Positions 26,817 to 35,739 of a stretch of 64,000 nt of DNA are shown piece after piece. The position numbers were made by a program, and so were the translations under genes. Each line of letters starts with the position of its first letter. Position 1 is the first letter of the stretch. Source of the DNA: Actinomadura sp. CNU-125 (GTDB lineage Bacteria > Actinomycetota > Actinomycetes > Streptosporangiales > Streptosporangiaceae); the NCBI RefSeq assembly GCF_001942465.1, contig NZ_MKJY01000444.1:1-64000 (forward strand), read 5' to 3'. Below the pieces are notes generated by a model, which ran no database searches, was not told where the DNA came from, and saw only the letters and a program-made list of their open reading frames with translations.

Positions 26817-27883
26817 GAGCCGCCGCCCCGGCCGGATGGACCCCGGTCATGAAGCCGCCCGCGGGGGCGGCGCCGCTCCGCGCGGTGGACGCCTGGCATT
26901 GCGAGCGCGACGGCACGAGGCTCGTCCTGCGCACCCAGACCCTCGTCCGCCGCGACGACCCGAACCTGCGCGGGCACTTTCCCGGGCAGCCGATCTTCCC
27001 CGGCGTCTTCGTCGTCGAGGCTCTGTGCCAGGGGATGACGCTGGCCTTCCCCGAGTCCGCTCCGGAACTGGTCGCGCTCCGGTCGGTCCGGTTCACGGCC
27101 CCGCTCCTGGCCGACGACAGGCTGTCGGTGGACGCCGTCGTGGAGCCCCGGGACGACGGCGGCTGGGACGCCGACGCGACCGGTCGCCGCCGGGACGGCA
27201 CTGTCGCCACCCGCGTGCGCGCGCGGTTCGCCCCGTCCGGCGCGGCATCGCCGGCGGCGGGACCGGCCGCCCGGCGACGCGCCGCAACGCCGTCCACGGG
27301 GCGGGACGGCCGGCGGGACGGCGGCCGCCATGCCCGTGACCACCGGCAGGTCCGGACGGTGCTGCCGCAGCGGCATCCGCTGCTGCTGGTGGACCGGGTG
27401 CTGGACATGGAACCGGGGCGCTCCATCACCGCCGTCAAGGCCGTCACCGGAACGGAACCGGCATACGCGAGGCTCGCCGACGACGCCGGTCCCGGCCACT
27501 ACCGCTACCCCCGTTCGCTGCTCGTCGAGTCGCTCGGGCAGACCGCCGCGCTGCTCTGGCTGGACGGCGCCCCCGCCGCGGCCGACGGCGCGGTGCTGAT
27601 GTTCGCCGCCGCCAGGGACGTGCTCTTCGAGAGCCATGCGCTCCCCGGCGACGTCCTGCGGCACCACGTCCGGCTCGAGTCGGTGGTCGCCGACACGGCC
27701 TTCGCCTCGGGCGAGACCTGGATCGGCGACCGGCGCGTCGCCGCCGTCCGCTCGCTCATCGCCACCCGGCGCTCCGTGCGCCCGACAGAACTCGCGCCGC
27801 CCGGCCCCCGGGGCGGCGGCGCGGGCACCGGCCGCGCGGGCGGTGCCGCACCCACCGATGAAGCCAGGGAAGGAACAGGATGA
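26813..27883 (+). CDS. Fused double-hotdog 3-hydroxyacyl-ACP dehydratase (FabZ-like, two domains)
   Basis: 356 residues from GTG 26813. Domain one (about residues 20-135) has [20 protein letters not shown] with the catalytic His of FabZ. After an Arg/Ala-rich linker, domain two (about residues 170-320) has [19 protein letters not shown] and [18 protein letters not shown]. Domain two lacks a normal HFPG motif, though GHYRYP may supply a His. Two tandem dehydratase units in one chain differ from the usual separate dehydratases of type II systems. It would form the double bonds of a polyene chain. The last 40 residues are Gly/Pro-rich linker. Confidence 0.82.
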   Translation: MRAAAPAGWTPVMKPPAGAAPLRAVDAWHCERDGTRLVLRTQTLVRRDDPNLRGHFPGQPIFPGVFVVEALCQGMTLAFPESAPELVALRSVRFTAPLLADDRLSVDAVVEPRDDGGWDADATGRRRDGTVATRVRARFAPSGAASPAAGPAARRRAATPSTGRDGRRDGGRHARDHRQVRTVLPQRHPLLLVDRVLDMEPGRSITAVKAVTGTEPAYARLADDAGPGHYRYPRSLLVESLGQTAALLWLDGAPAAADGAVLMFAAARDVLFESHALPGDVLRHHVRLESVVADTAFASGETWIGDRRVAAVRSLIATRRSVRPTELAPPGPRGGGAGTGRAGGAAPTDEAREGTG

Positions 27884-28128
27884 CGCAGAAAGAGCAGCTG
27901 GAGCAGCTCCGGGAGATGATCGCCGAGGTCCTCGAGGTGGAGCCCGAAGAGCTCACCGACGACGGCGACTTCGTCGAGGACTACGAGGCCGACTCGCTGC
28001 GCGCCATCGAGATCCTGGCGCGGATCGACAAGGTCCACAAGGTGGAGATCCCCCAGTCGGAACTCCCCGAGCTGCGCAACCTCAAGTCCGTCCACGCGGC
28101 GCTGCTGCGCCACTCGGGTCGGGGCTGA
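27880..28128 (+). CDS. Acyl carrier protein
   Basis: 82 residues, acidic and helical. Ser39 in YEADSLRAIEIL is the phosphopantetheine attachment site (DSL motif). ATG 27880 overlaps the dehydratase stop. It carries the growing chain for the adjacent ketosynthases and reductase. No dedicated phosphopantetheinyl transferase is seen in the window. Confidence 0.95.
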   Translation: MTQKEQLEQLREMIAEVLEVEPEELTDDGDFVEDYEADSLRAIEILARIDKVHKVEIPQSELPELRNLKSVHAALLRHSGRG

Positions 28129-28131
28129 GCC

Positions 28132-29336
28132 ATGGTCCGCGTCGCGGTGACCGGCCTCGGCCCGGTGTCGAGCATCGGGGTGGGGACGCGGGACTTCGCC
28201 GCCGCGCTGCGCGCGGGACGCTCCGGAATCTCCCGGATCACCAGCTTCGATCCGTCCGGGTTCCCGCACCGCAACGCCGGCGAGGTGCACGGCTTCGACC
28301 CCGCCCGGACGCTGCGCAGGCTGGACCCGGCCCGCTGGGGCCGGTCCAGCCAGTTCGCCGCGAGCGCGGCCCGGCTGGCCATGATGGACGGTGGTCTCGA
28401 CCCGGCGGACGTCGCGCCCGAGCGCGCGCACGCCGTCATCGGGACCACCAGCGGCGAGTCACAGGTCGTCGAGGCCCTGACCGCCCAGATCGTGAACGGC
28501 GACTTCGCCGCGCAGGACCCGGCCGTGCTCGCGCAGCTGCCCGCCGGCCGACTGGCCAACGCGGTCAGCACGGAGCTGGGCCTGCGCGGTGAGTCGCTGA
28601 CCATCGCCACGGCCTGCTCGGCCAGCAACTACGCCATCGGATACGGCTACGACCTGCTCGTCACCGGTGCGGCGGACATGGTGCTGGCGGGCGGTGCGGA
28701 CTCGGTGTGCCGGTGGGCGCACGCGGGCTTCTACCGCCTCGGAGCGCTGGCCCGGGACGCCTGCGCGCCGTTCGACCGCGACCGGACCGGCATCGTCACC
28801 GGCGAGGGCGGCGCGGTGCTGATGCTGGAGACCTTCGAGCACGCCCGGGCGCGCGGCGCCAGAATCTACGCCGAACTGCTCGGTTACGGCTCAACTGCGA
28901 CGCGGTGCATCCGGTCGCGCCGGACGCCGAGAGCGTCGCCGAGTGCATGCGCCTGGCGCATCGCAACGCCGGTGTGAAGCCCGAGGACGTGGACTACATC
29001 TGCGCCCACGGCACCGGGACGCCCACCAACGACCTGGTGGAGAGCCGGGCGATCCTGGAGGTCTTCGGGGACCGGCCGCCCCCGCTGAGCTCGATCAAGT
29101 CCATGATCGGCCACACCATGGGCGCGGCCTGCGGCTTCGGCGCGATCGCGGCCGTGCTGGCCATCGACCAGGGCTTCCTGCCGCCCACGGTCAACTGGGT
29201 CTCCCCCGACCCGGAGATGCCGGGCATCGACCCGGTGCCCAATACCGCCAGGCCGGCCGAGGTGCGGATCGCGCAGAACGACGGGTTCGCCTTCGGCGGT
29301 AACAACGCGATCGTGATGTTGGGAGCCGCCGCGTGA
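28132..29336 (+). CDS. Beta-ketoacyl-ACP synthase (FabF/type II KS), frame broken once
   Basis: About 401 residues in two frames. From ATG 28132 the frame gives VTGLGPVSSIGVGTRDF and the active-site Cys in TACSASNYAIGYG up to about 28890. The frame one base back then reads LNCDAVHPVAPDAESV, CAHGTGTPTNDLVE and SIKSMIGHTMGAACGFG, completing the Cys-His-His triad, to the stop at 29336. A single missing C in GGCTCAAC explains it. This is the condensing enzyme of the reducing type II system. It precedes a Cys-less partner, an arrangement like KS/CLF pairs. Confidence 0.88.
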
Positions 29337-30445
29337 CCGCCGTGACCGTCACCGGATGGAGCGTGCTGACCTCGGCGGGCGCGGGCGCCGCCGTACTCGC
29401 CGGCGCCCTGCGGGGGCGGGCGCCGGCCGGCCGTGGCGACGTCGTCACGGACATGTACCCGGAGCCGCTTCCCGAGCCCCGCGCGCACGTGCTGACCGAC
29501 TTCGACGTCCGCGCGCGCCTCGGGCGCAAGGGCACCGGATCGTACGACCGGGCCACCGCCCTCGCCGTCGTCTGCTGCCAGGACGCGCTGCACGAGGCGG
29601 GGACGATCGTCGACGACGCCACCCGGGCCAGGGTCGGCGTCGCGCTCGGCACCAGCCTCGGCAGCTTCAAGTCGACCAGCGACTATTCCCGAGAGACCCT
29701 CGTCGCGGAGCGTCCCTACCAGGTCAACCCCCTGCTGTTCCCCAACACGGTGATGAACGGGGCGGCCGGTCAGGTCGCGATCCGGTTCGGGCTGCGCGCG
29801 GTGAACGCCACGATCGCGGGCGGTCCCCTGGCGTTCCTCAACGCGGTCCGCTACGCCGCCAACGCCATCGACCGCGGCTACGCCGACGTCATGCTGACGG
29901 GGGCGGCGGAGGAGTTCAGCCCGCACCGCGCCTGGGCCTCGCACCTCACCGGCGCGACCACCGCCGTCGCCTCCGGCGAGGGCGCGGCCGTGTTCGTCCT
30001 GGCCGCCGACGGGGGGCCGCCGGAGTGGGCGGGGACCCGGCGGGCGGCGCGCGTCCTGTCCGTCGCGACGGGTTTCGGACCGGACGGCGCCGAAAGCGTC
30101 GACGAGGCCCTGGCGGGCTGCGTCGCCCGCGCGCTCGCCGGCGCGTACGCGTATCCGGGAGAGGTGTCGGCCGTGCTGACCGGCGAAGCGGGCGAGGACG
30201 ACCTCGCCGAGTACGGGCCCGCCGTCCGGGCGCTCGGGCACCGCCCCGAGCGGATCACGACCAAGGCCCTCTTCGGCGAGTGCGACGCGGCCTCCCCCGC
30301 GATGGGACTCGGCGCCCTGCTCGCCTCCGGCAGGCTGGGCGCCGCCCGCGACGGCCTGTGCCTGGTCACGGCCAGGGGGCCCGACGGCGCGGTCGGCGCC
30401 GCGCTCGTGGAGGGAGCCGCCGATGCCGGCGCTGATCGCCGCTAG
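29333..30445 (+). CDS. Chain-length-factor-like ketosynthase (no active-site Cys)
   Basis: 370 residues from GTG 29333, overlapping the previous stop. The thiolase fold is evident from RVGVALGTSLGSFKSTSDYS, NPLLFPNTVMNGAAGQVAI and AASPAMGLGALLAS. At the active-site position the sequence is NATIAGGPLAFLNAV, with no Cys, and the usual HGTGT motif is absent. It therefore cannot condense by itself and probably pairs with the preceding KS, setting chain length as a CLF does. Its end overlaps the next gene by 23 bases. Confidence 0.82.
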   Translation: MTAVTVTGWSVLTSAGAGAAVLAGALRGRAPAGRGDVVTDMYPEPLPEPRAHVLTDFDVRARLGRKGTGSYDRATALAVVCCQDALHEAGTIVDDATRARVGVALGTSLGSFKSTSDYSRETLVAERPYQVNPLLFPNTVMNGAAGQVAIRFGLRAVNATIAGGPLAFLNAVRYAANAIDRGYADVMLTGAAEEFSPHRAWASHLTGATTAVASGEGAAVFVLAADGGPPEWAGTRRAARVLSVATGFGPDGAESVDEALAGCVARALAGAYAYPGEVSAVLTGEAGEDDLAEYGPAVRALGHRPERITTKALFGECDAASPAMGLGALLASGRLGAARDGLCLVTARGPDGAVGAALVEGAADAGADRR

Positions 30446-31574
30446 CGCGGTGCGCACCTGCCTCGGGACGGGCGAGGAGACCTTCGCCGGGCTGCTGCGC
30501 GGAGAGTGCGGCGCCGGACCGCTGCGGTTCGGTGATCCCGGGGCGCTGAACGTGGCGGCGGGCTACCACGTTCCGGACGGCGACCCGGCACGGCCCTTCC
30601 GCGCCGGGCGGCTGCTGGCCGGGTGCGTGGCCGACGCGGCCCGGCGGGCCGCGCTGGACACCTCCCGGCAACGAGTGATCGTCGTCGTCGGAACCGGCCT
30701 CGGAGAGCTCTCGGCCATCGAGGACCGGGCCCTGAACGGCACCGCCGTCGCGCTCTCGGACCTGCACTTCGGCGCCGCCGTGCGGGCCGTCCTGCCGGGC
30801 GCGGCCGGGGTGACCACCGTCTCCAACGCCTGCGCCGCCGGCGGTCACGCGCTGGCGCTGGCGCAGGACCTGGTCGAACTCGGGGAGGCCGACGCGGTGG
30901 TGGCCGCGGCGACCGACACCATGACCCGGTCGATGCTGACGATGATCGGCAAGGTGGGCGACCCGCCGGCGGACCGGGTCAGGCCGTTCGACCGGAACCG
31001 CCGCGGGGTGCTGCTCGGCGACGGCGCGGCCGCCGCCGTGGTCGTCCCGGAAGGCGCTCCGGGGCCGGTGCTGGCGCGGCTCGCCGGGACCGGCCTGTCC
31101 TGCGACGCCCGCCATCAGACCGCTCCCGACGTCGCGGGGATCGGCCGGGCCATGCGGGACGCGTTCGAGCGCACCGGCCACGAGCCGTCCGACGTGGATC
31201 TGGTCGTGGCGCACGGAACCGGGACCGCCCTCAACGACCCGGCGGAGTGCGAGGCCCTGCGCGCGTCGTTCGCCGACGGCCGTTCCGGGACCGGGGCAGA
31301 CGGCGTGCCCGGCGAGGGACCGCTGGTGACGGCGGTGAAGGGTGCCGTCGGCCACACCTCGGGCAGCGCCGCGCTGGTCAACCTGGACGTGGCCGTCCGC
31401 TGCCTGACCGAAGGCGTGGTGCCGCCGGTGGTCGGGCTCCGCAGCGTCCTGGACGAAGGAGAGGGACTGCGGTTCGTGACGGGTTCTCCGGTCCGGCGGC
31501 GACCGCGGCTCGTGCAGTCCGACGCGTTCGGCTTCGGCGGAGTCAACGCGGTGACCCTGCTGGAGGCCCCGTGA
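30423..31574 (+). CDS. Beta-ketoacyl synthase, second complete KS
   Basis: 383 residues. The active-site Cys is in VSNACAAGGHALALA. The two His are in VAHGTGTALNDPAE and AVKGAVGHTSGSAAL, and AFGFGGVNAVTLLE closes the fold. The catalytic set is complete. Reducing type II and aryl-polyene systems often have more than one KS, for initiation and elongation, so a priming or second-stage role is possible. It starts 23 bases inside the CLF-like gene and its stop overlaps the next GTG. Confidence 0.85.
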   Translation: MPALIAASAVRTCLGTGEETFAGLLRGECGAGPLRFGDPGALNVAAGYHVPDGDPARPFRAGRLLAGCVADAARRAALDTSRQRVIVVVGTGLGELSAIEDRALNGTAVALSDLHFGAAVRAVLPGAAGVTTVSNACAAGGHALALAQDLVELGEADAVVAAATDTMTRSMLTMIGKVGDPPADRVRPFDRNRRGVLLGDGAAAAVVVPEGAPGPVLARLAGTGLSCDARHQTAPDVAGIGRAMRDAFERTGHEPSDVDLVVAHGTGTALNDPAECEALRASFADGRSGTGADGVPGEGPLVTAVKGAVGHTSGSAALVNLDVAVRCLTEGVVPPVVGLRSVLDEGEGLRFVTGSPVRRRPRLVQSDAFGFGGVNAVTLLEAP

Positions 31575-32481
31575 AGCCCCCCGTCCTGGCGACCGGGTGG
31601 AGCCTGTACCTTCCCGGGACGCGGCCCGCCGGGGCCGCCGCCGAACACTTCGGCCCGCTCCGCGGGGGCTGGGCGGAGGCCGAATCGCCGCCGCCGGGCG
31701 AGGCGGCGTCGGTGCTAGGGCGCAAGGGCCTGCTCGGTAAGGAGCCCGCGACCCGGCTCGCGCTCTGCGCCGTCCACCGGGCCCTCGGCCTCCCGCCCGG
31801 CCGCCGCCCGGCCGGGGCCGACCCCGACCCCCGGACGGCCGTGGTCGCCTGCGGGAACCTCGGCAACGCGGAGACGGTGGCGAACGTCGCCCGCGCGGTG
31901 GCCGCCGGTGAGGCCGGATCGGTCAGCGTTCTCGACGCACCGAACGTCTCCGGGAACGTCATCGCCAGCACGGTCGCGCTCTGGCACGGCTTCGGCGGTC
32001 CCAACCTGATGGTCTGCTCGGGCGGGGCCGCGGGATTCGACGGTCTGCGCCTCTCCATGCTCCTGCTGCGCGCCGGCCGCGCCGACCGGGTCGTCCTCGT
32101 CGGCGCGGAACCCGCCGACGCGACCGCCTCGGGACTGCACGCGGCGTCCCCGCCGCCGCGTCCGCCGTTGCACGCCGGCGCGGCGTGCCTCGTGCTCACC
32201 CGCACGGCGGACGTACCCGCGCGGGCGGTCCTGATCGAGGACGTGTCCGGCGCGGCACCCGACGCCGCCGCTCCGAGCGGGGCGCCGCTCGCCAGGGTCG
32301 GGCCCGGCGGGTTCGATCCGGCCGCGCACTGGGGAGACACGGCGCGGGCGGCCTCGTCGCACTCGCGCTGGCGGCGCACCTCGCCGCGGACGAGGGCGTC
32401 CCGGCGGTCGCGGTCCGCTGCGCGTCGCCGGACGGCGCGGGCGCGGCGCTGGTCCGGCCGGCCGGAGGTGAGGGACGGTGA
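31571..32481 (+). CDS. Short ketosynthase-like protein, frame broken once
   Basis: About 303 residues from GTG 31571. The first 258 residues are KS-like: PRTAVVACGNLGNAETVANV, LDAPNVSGNVIASTVALWHG and NLMVCSGGAAGFDGLRLSML, with a Cys near the expected site. Near 32340 the frame must step one base back to give GAGGLVALALAAHLAADEG and the stop at 32481. It lacks the HGTGT and second His regions, so it is shorter than a normal KS. It could be a regulatory or structural partner, like the incomplete KS proteins of aryl-polyene clusters (comparison inferred). Confidence 0.65.
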
Positions 32482-33287
32482 CCGGGCGGGCCTCGCCGCC
32501 GGTGGGCGTGCGGACCCTCGCCGAGGGCGAGCCGGGTGCGCCGCTGGTGGTCTTCGCGCACGGACTCGAGGACTCCTGGACGAGCTGGCGCCCGCTCGCC
32601 GCGGCGCTCGACCCACGCTGGCGCGCGCTCGCCCTCGACCTGCCCTGGCGGCCCGGCAACGACTACGGCTGGCGCGGCCGCCCCGCCCGCCACTGGCTGG
32701 GGCTCGGGCTCGACCTGGTCGGGGAACCGCCCGCCGCGCTGGTCGCGCATTCCTTCGGAGCGAGCACGGCCCTGGAGCTGATGTGCGCGCGCGACCGGCG
32801 GGTCGGCGCCGCGGCGGTTCTCATGTGCCCGCTCTACCGGATGCCGTCGCAGCCGGTGAGCAGGCACGCGTTCGAACGCGCGCGGGCGGCGTTCGTCCAG
32901 CACGTTCGGGACGGCGTGCGGGCCAAGATGGGCGACCGCGCCGACGCGCTGGACCCCGAGGTGCTCGCGGCGATGATGGACCGGGCCGTCGACCGGGTCG
33001 GCCCGCTGGCCTTCCTGGCCGTCTTCGAACGGTTCGTGGAGAGCGCCGCGCTCGGCCTGGGCGACATCTCCCTGCCCGCGCTCGTGCTCGCCGGCGGCGC
33101 CGACCCCACGCTGTCGGAACGCGCGGCGGCCGCGCTCGCGGCGGCCATCCCCGGCGCCGACCTGCACATCGACCCGGACTACGACCACTTCTGCCATCTC
33201 CGGAACGCACAACGCATCGGTGGCCTGGTCGGCGACCTCGTCGGCTCGGCCCATGCGCAGGACAGAACGGCGGGACGACCCAGATGA
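32478..33287 (+). CDS. Alpha/beta hydrolase (thioesterase-like)
   Basis: 269 residues from GTG 32478, overlapping the previous stop. The fold is shown by LVVFAHGLEDSWTSWRPLA, the nucleophile elbow VAHSFGAST with Ser, and a late Asp/His pair in LHIDPDYDHFCHL. Sitting between ketosynthases and a hotdog protein, it may release or edit the acyl chain on the ACP (type II thioesterase role). An esterase on a tailored product is the alternative. No signal peptide. Confidence 0.78.
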   Translation: MTGRASPPVGVRTLAEGEPGAPLVVFAHGLEDSWTSWRPLAAALDPRWRALALDLPWRPGNDYGWRGRPARHWLGLGLDLVGEPPAALVAHSFGASTALELMCARDRRVGAAAVLMCPLYRMPSQPVSRHAFERARAAFVQHVRDGVRAKMGDRADALDPEVLAAMMDRAVDRVGPLAFLAVFERFVESAALGLGDISLPALVLAGGADPTLSERAAAALAAAIPGADLHIDPDYDHFCHLRNAQRIGGLVGDLVGSAHAQDRTAGRPR

Positions 33288-34192
33288 CCCAGACCATGGA
33301 ACCGACGGTGGTGCACGGCCGCCCCGCCCGCGAGGGCGCCAACATCCGCACCTGGATCGGCTTCAAGCACTTTCTCTATCTGGTCGAACAGGCCGTCCTG
33401 CAATGGGCGGCCGACCAGGGCGCGGGGGCCGCGGCCCTCTTCCACGACCACGGCCTCGGCCTGCGGATCGTCGACTGCTCGGTGCAGCTGCCGGCCGTTC
33501 TCGAACTGGACGACGACGTGCGCACCGAGGTCGCGGCCCGCGCCGACGGTCGGCTGGACGTCCGCATCGTCGTGTTCCGCGACGGCCGGGAGGTCACCGC
33601 GCTCCGCGGCAAGGTCGGCCTGGCGATCACCCGGGAGCGCGCCGCCGAGCGGCAGCGGCCCGCCCCGCCTGCGCTCGCCCGCTGGGAACGCGAGCCGGTG
33701 CCGCCGGACCCGATCCGCGTCCCGCCGGGCAGCCGGGTGGAGGACGTGATCGCGACCGGACCCGGCGCCTACCTGTGGTCGTGGCGAGCCCCGTACTACT
33801 ACTGCCAGTACTCCGACGGTGTCCAGTTCTCCGGCTTCGTGCGGGCGCTGGAGGAAGTGGTCGACCGCTTCCTCGCCGACCGCGGGATCTCCGTCGGCCG
33901 CATGCTCCGGGAGCGCGCGTGGATCCCGGTGGTGTCCAGGGTCGGTCTCCGCCTGTTCTCTCCCGCCCAGATGGAGGAGGAGATCCACACCGTCTTCCGG
34001 GTGCGGGAAATCATGCGCGGAGTGATGTTCGACGCCGACATGGACTGCTACGTCCGCCGAGGCGACGAACTGGTGCACGTGGCCACCGCCCGCATCCTGC
34101 ACGGGTACGCGATCGCCGCCGGCGAGGGGGCCGGAGGGCTGGCCGAACTCGACGACGGGGTCGTCGGCGCGCTGCTGGGGAGCGGGACGTGA
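33284..34192 (+). CDS. Hotdog-fold protein (4HBT/FadM-like), possible acyl-ACP thioesterase
   Basis: 302 residues from ATG 33284, which overlaps the hydrolase stop. The N-terminal half starts IGFKHFLYLVEQAVLQWAAD, a hotdog entry helix seen in 4HBT/FadM-type thioesterases. The C-terminal half has YYCQYSDGVQFSGFVRALEE and RERAWIPVVSRVGLRL, FRVREIMRG, which looks like a second hotdog. The double-hotdog reading is inferred from these patterns. A chain-release or hydrolytic editing role in the type II system is likely but unproven. Confidence 0.6.
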   Translation: MTQTMEPTVVHGRPAREGANIRTWIGFKHFLYLVEQAVLQWAADQGAGAAALFHDHGLGLRIVDCSVQLPAVLELDDDVRTEVAARADGRLDVRIVVFRDGREVTALRGKVGLAITRERAAERQRPAPPALARWEREPVPPDPIRVPPGSRVEDVIATGPGAYLWSWRAPYYYCQYSDGVQFSGFVRALEEVVDRFLADRGISVGRMLRERAWIPVVSRVGLRLFSPAQMEEEIHTVFRVREIMRGVMFDADMDCYVRRGDELVHVATARILHGYAIAAGEGAGGLAELDDGVVGALLGSGT

Positions 34193-34818
34193 GAGGGCGT
34201 CCGCGGCTGTACTTCTCGTTCCGCAGCCCCTACAGCTGGCTGACCGTGGACCGTCTCCGCCGCACGGCGCCGGACGCCTTCGAGGCGATGGACCTGTTTC
34301 CGTACTGGGATCCGGACGAACGCACCGGTGCGGCACTGGCCGGCCTGGGCGGCGAGTTCCACTACGTGCAGATGAGCAGGGCCAAGCACCTCTACATGCT
34401 GCTCGACACCAAGCGGCTGGCCGAGCGGCAGGGCATGCGGATGGCGTGGCCCGTCGACGTCGACCCCTGGTGGGAGCCGCCGCACCTGGCGTGGCTGTAC
34501 GCGCGCAGGCAGGGCAGGGCGACGCGGTTCTACGACGCGATCGTCGAGGCGCGCTGGGGCCGGGGAGAGGACATCTGCCTCCCCGAAACGGTCCGGGCCG
34601 CGGCCGAGCGGGCCGGACTGGACCCCGACCGAGCCGCGGCGGCCCCCGACGACCCGGATATCCGGGAGGAAGCGGCCAACTGCCTCTATCAGGCGTATCT
34701 GGACGACGTGTTCGGCATTCCCTATTTCAAGTGGGGGCGGCACCGGTTCTGGGGGTTCGACCGCCTGGACGCCTTCCTGGACGTCTGGCGGCCCGCTACG
34801 GAAGGAGCGAGGGCATGA
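34189..34818 (+). CDS. DsbA-family oxidoreductase/isomerase (2-hydroxychromene-2-carboxylate isomerase-like)
   Basis: 209 residues from GTG 34189, overlapping the previous stop. [16 protein letters not shown] at the N-terminus with Ser in place of the CxxC, and [20 protein letters not shown] near the C-terminus, are typical of the GST-kappa/HCCA isomerase branch. These are glutathione-type isomerases. Actinomycetes lack glutathione, so the cofactor here may be mycothiol or none. It could isomerise a double bond of a polyene or a ring-opened aromatic. It is coupled to the small peptide gene that follows. Confidence 0.8.
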   Translation: MRGRPRLYFSFRSPYSWLTVDRLRRTAPDAFEAMDLFPYWDPDERTGAALAGLGGEFHYVQMSRAKHLYMLLDTKRLAERQGMRMAWPVDVDPWWEPPHLAWLYARRQGRATRFYDAIVEARWGRGEDICLPETVRAAAERAGLDPDRAAAAPDDPDIREEAANCLYQAYLDDVFGIPYFKWGRHRFWGFDRLDAFLDVWRPATEGARA

Positions 34819-34967
34819 CCGAGACCGAGATCGGGGCCGGCACGACGGCGCTGGGAGACCACGCGGACGAGCACGGGCGCGAGCACGACCCGTGGGCGGG
34901 CATCCCGGCGGAACTGCTCGACGCGGCCCGGTCCTACGGCACCGATACTCCCGGCGGCTGCGGATGA
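34815..34967 (+). CDS. 50-residue peptide of unknown function
   Basis: ATG 34815 overlaps the isomerase stop and has GGAAGGAG seven to ten bases upstream. TGA 34965-34967 overlaps the ATG of the aldolase. The first 30 residues are acidic ([20 protein letters not shown]), followed by [18 protein letters not shown]. The C-terminus is TDTPGGCG with a single Cys. The layout, acidic leader-like part plus short Gly/Cys tail, resembles a modified-peptide precursor, but no modifying enzyme is recognised nearby. It could instead be an N-terminal part of the aldolase separated by a missing base. Confidence 0.55.
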   Translation: MTETEIGAGTTALGDHADEHGREHDPWAGIPAELLDAARSYGTDTPGGCG

Positions 34968-35703
34968 GCCGCGCGCGGCGTACACCCGACGCCGAACGGC
35001 TGTACCGCAAGCAGCGCCTCGCCGCAGCGCTGCGGCTGTTCGCCCGGCACGGCTTCGACGAGGGCGCGGGCGGCCACATCACCGCCCGCGACCCGCAGCG
35101 GCCGGACCGGTTCTGGATCAACCCGTTCGGCGTCCACTTCGGGCACGTGAGCGTCAGCGACCTGCTGCTCGTGGACGCGCCGGGACCGTCCTGGAGGGAG
35201 AGGGGACGGTCAACCCGGCGGGGTTCGCCATCCACTCCGAGGTGCACGCGGCCCGCCCGGACGTGGTGGCGGCCGCGCACACGCACTCCGTCCACGGCCG
35301 GGCCTGGTCGACGCTCGCCCGGCCGCTCGACCCGCTGACCCAGGACGCCTGCGCGTTCTACGGCGACCACGGCGTCTACGACGGTTTCGGGGGCGTCGTC
35401 CTGGACTCCGCGGAGGGCAAGCGCATCGCCGCGGCCCTCGGCGGCGGCAAGGCGGTCATCCTGCGCAACCACGGCCTGCTGACCGTCGGCGGCACGGTCG
35501 CGGAGGCGGTCTGGTGGTTCCTCACGATGGAGCGGTCGTGCCAGGTCCAGTTGCTCGCCGAGGCCGCGGGCGCCCCCGTGCACATCTCCGACGACGTCGC
35601 CCGGGACACCGCCGCGACCATGGGCGCGCCGGGCATGGGACGGCTGAACTTCAGGCCGCTGTACGACGACATCGTCCGCGCCGAACCCGACCTGCTCGAT
35701 TGA
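34964..35703 (+). CDS. Class II aldolase/adducin family protein, frame broken once
   Basis: About 247 residues. From ATG 34964 the frame reads [20 protein letters not shown] and [10 protein letters not shown]. Near 35184 one base is missing, and the frame one base back continues [31 protein letters not shown] and [20 protein letters not shown]. The His residues in AHTHS and RNHG are the metal ligands of the fuculose aldolase fold. Family members cleave or decarboxylate hydroxy/keto acids. Its substrate in this operon is unknown. Confidence 0.8.
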
Positions 35704-35739
35704 CCGGAGCCGCCCGGCCCGGAGAGAGGAAAAACGTTC

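Noticed and set aside
29356..30435. Long Arg-rich frame over the CLF-like gene
   Set aside because: Composition is low-complexity Arg/Gly/Pro, and the overlapping frame encodes a recognisable ketosynthase fold.
30623..34192. A single continuous frame of about 1189 codons
   Set aside because: Not one protein. It passes through the antisense-like frame of a KS, then the true frame of the short KS-like gene, and later the hotdog gene; several real genes lie in other frames within it.
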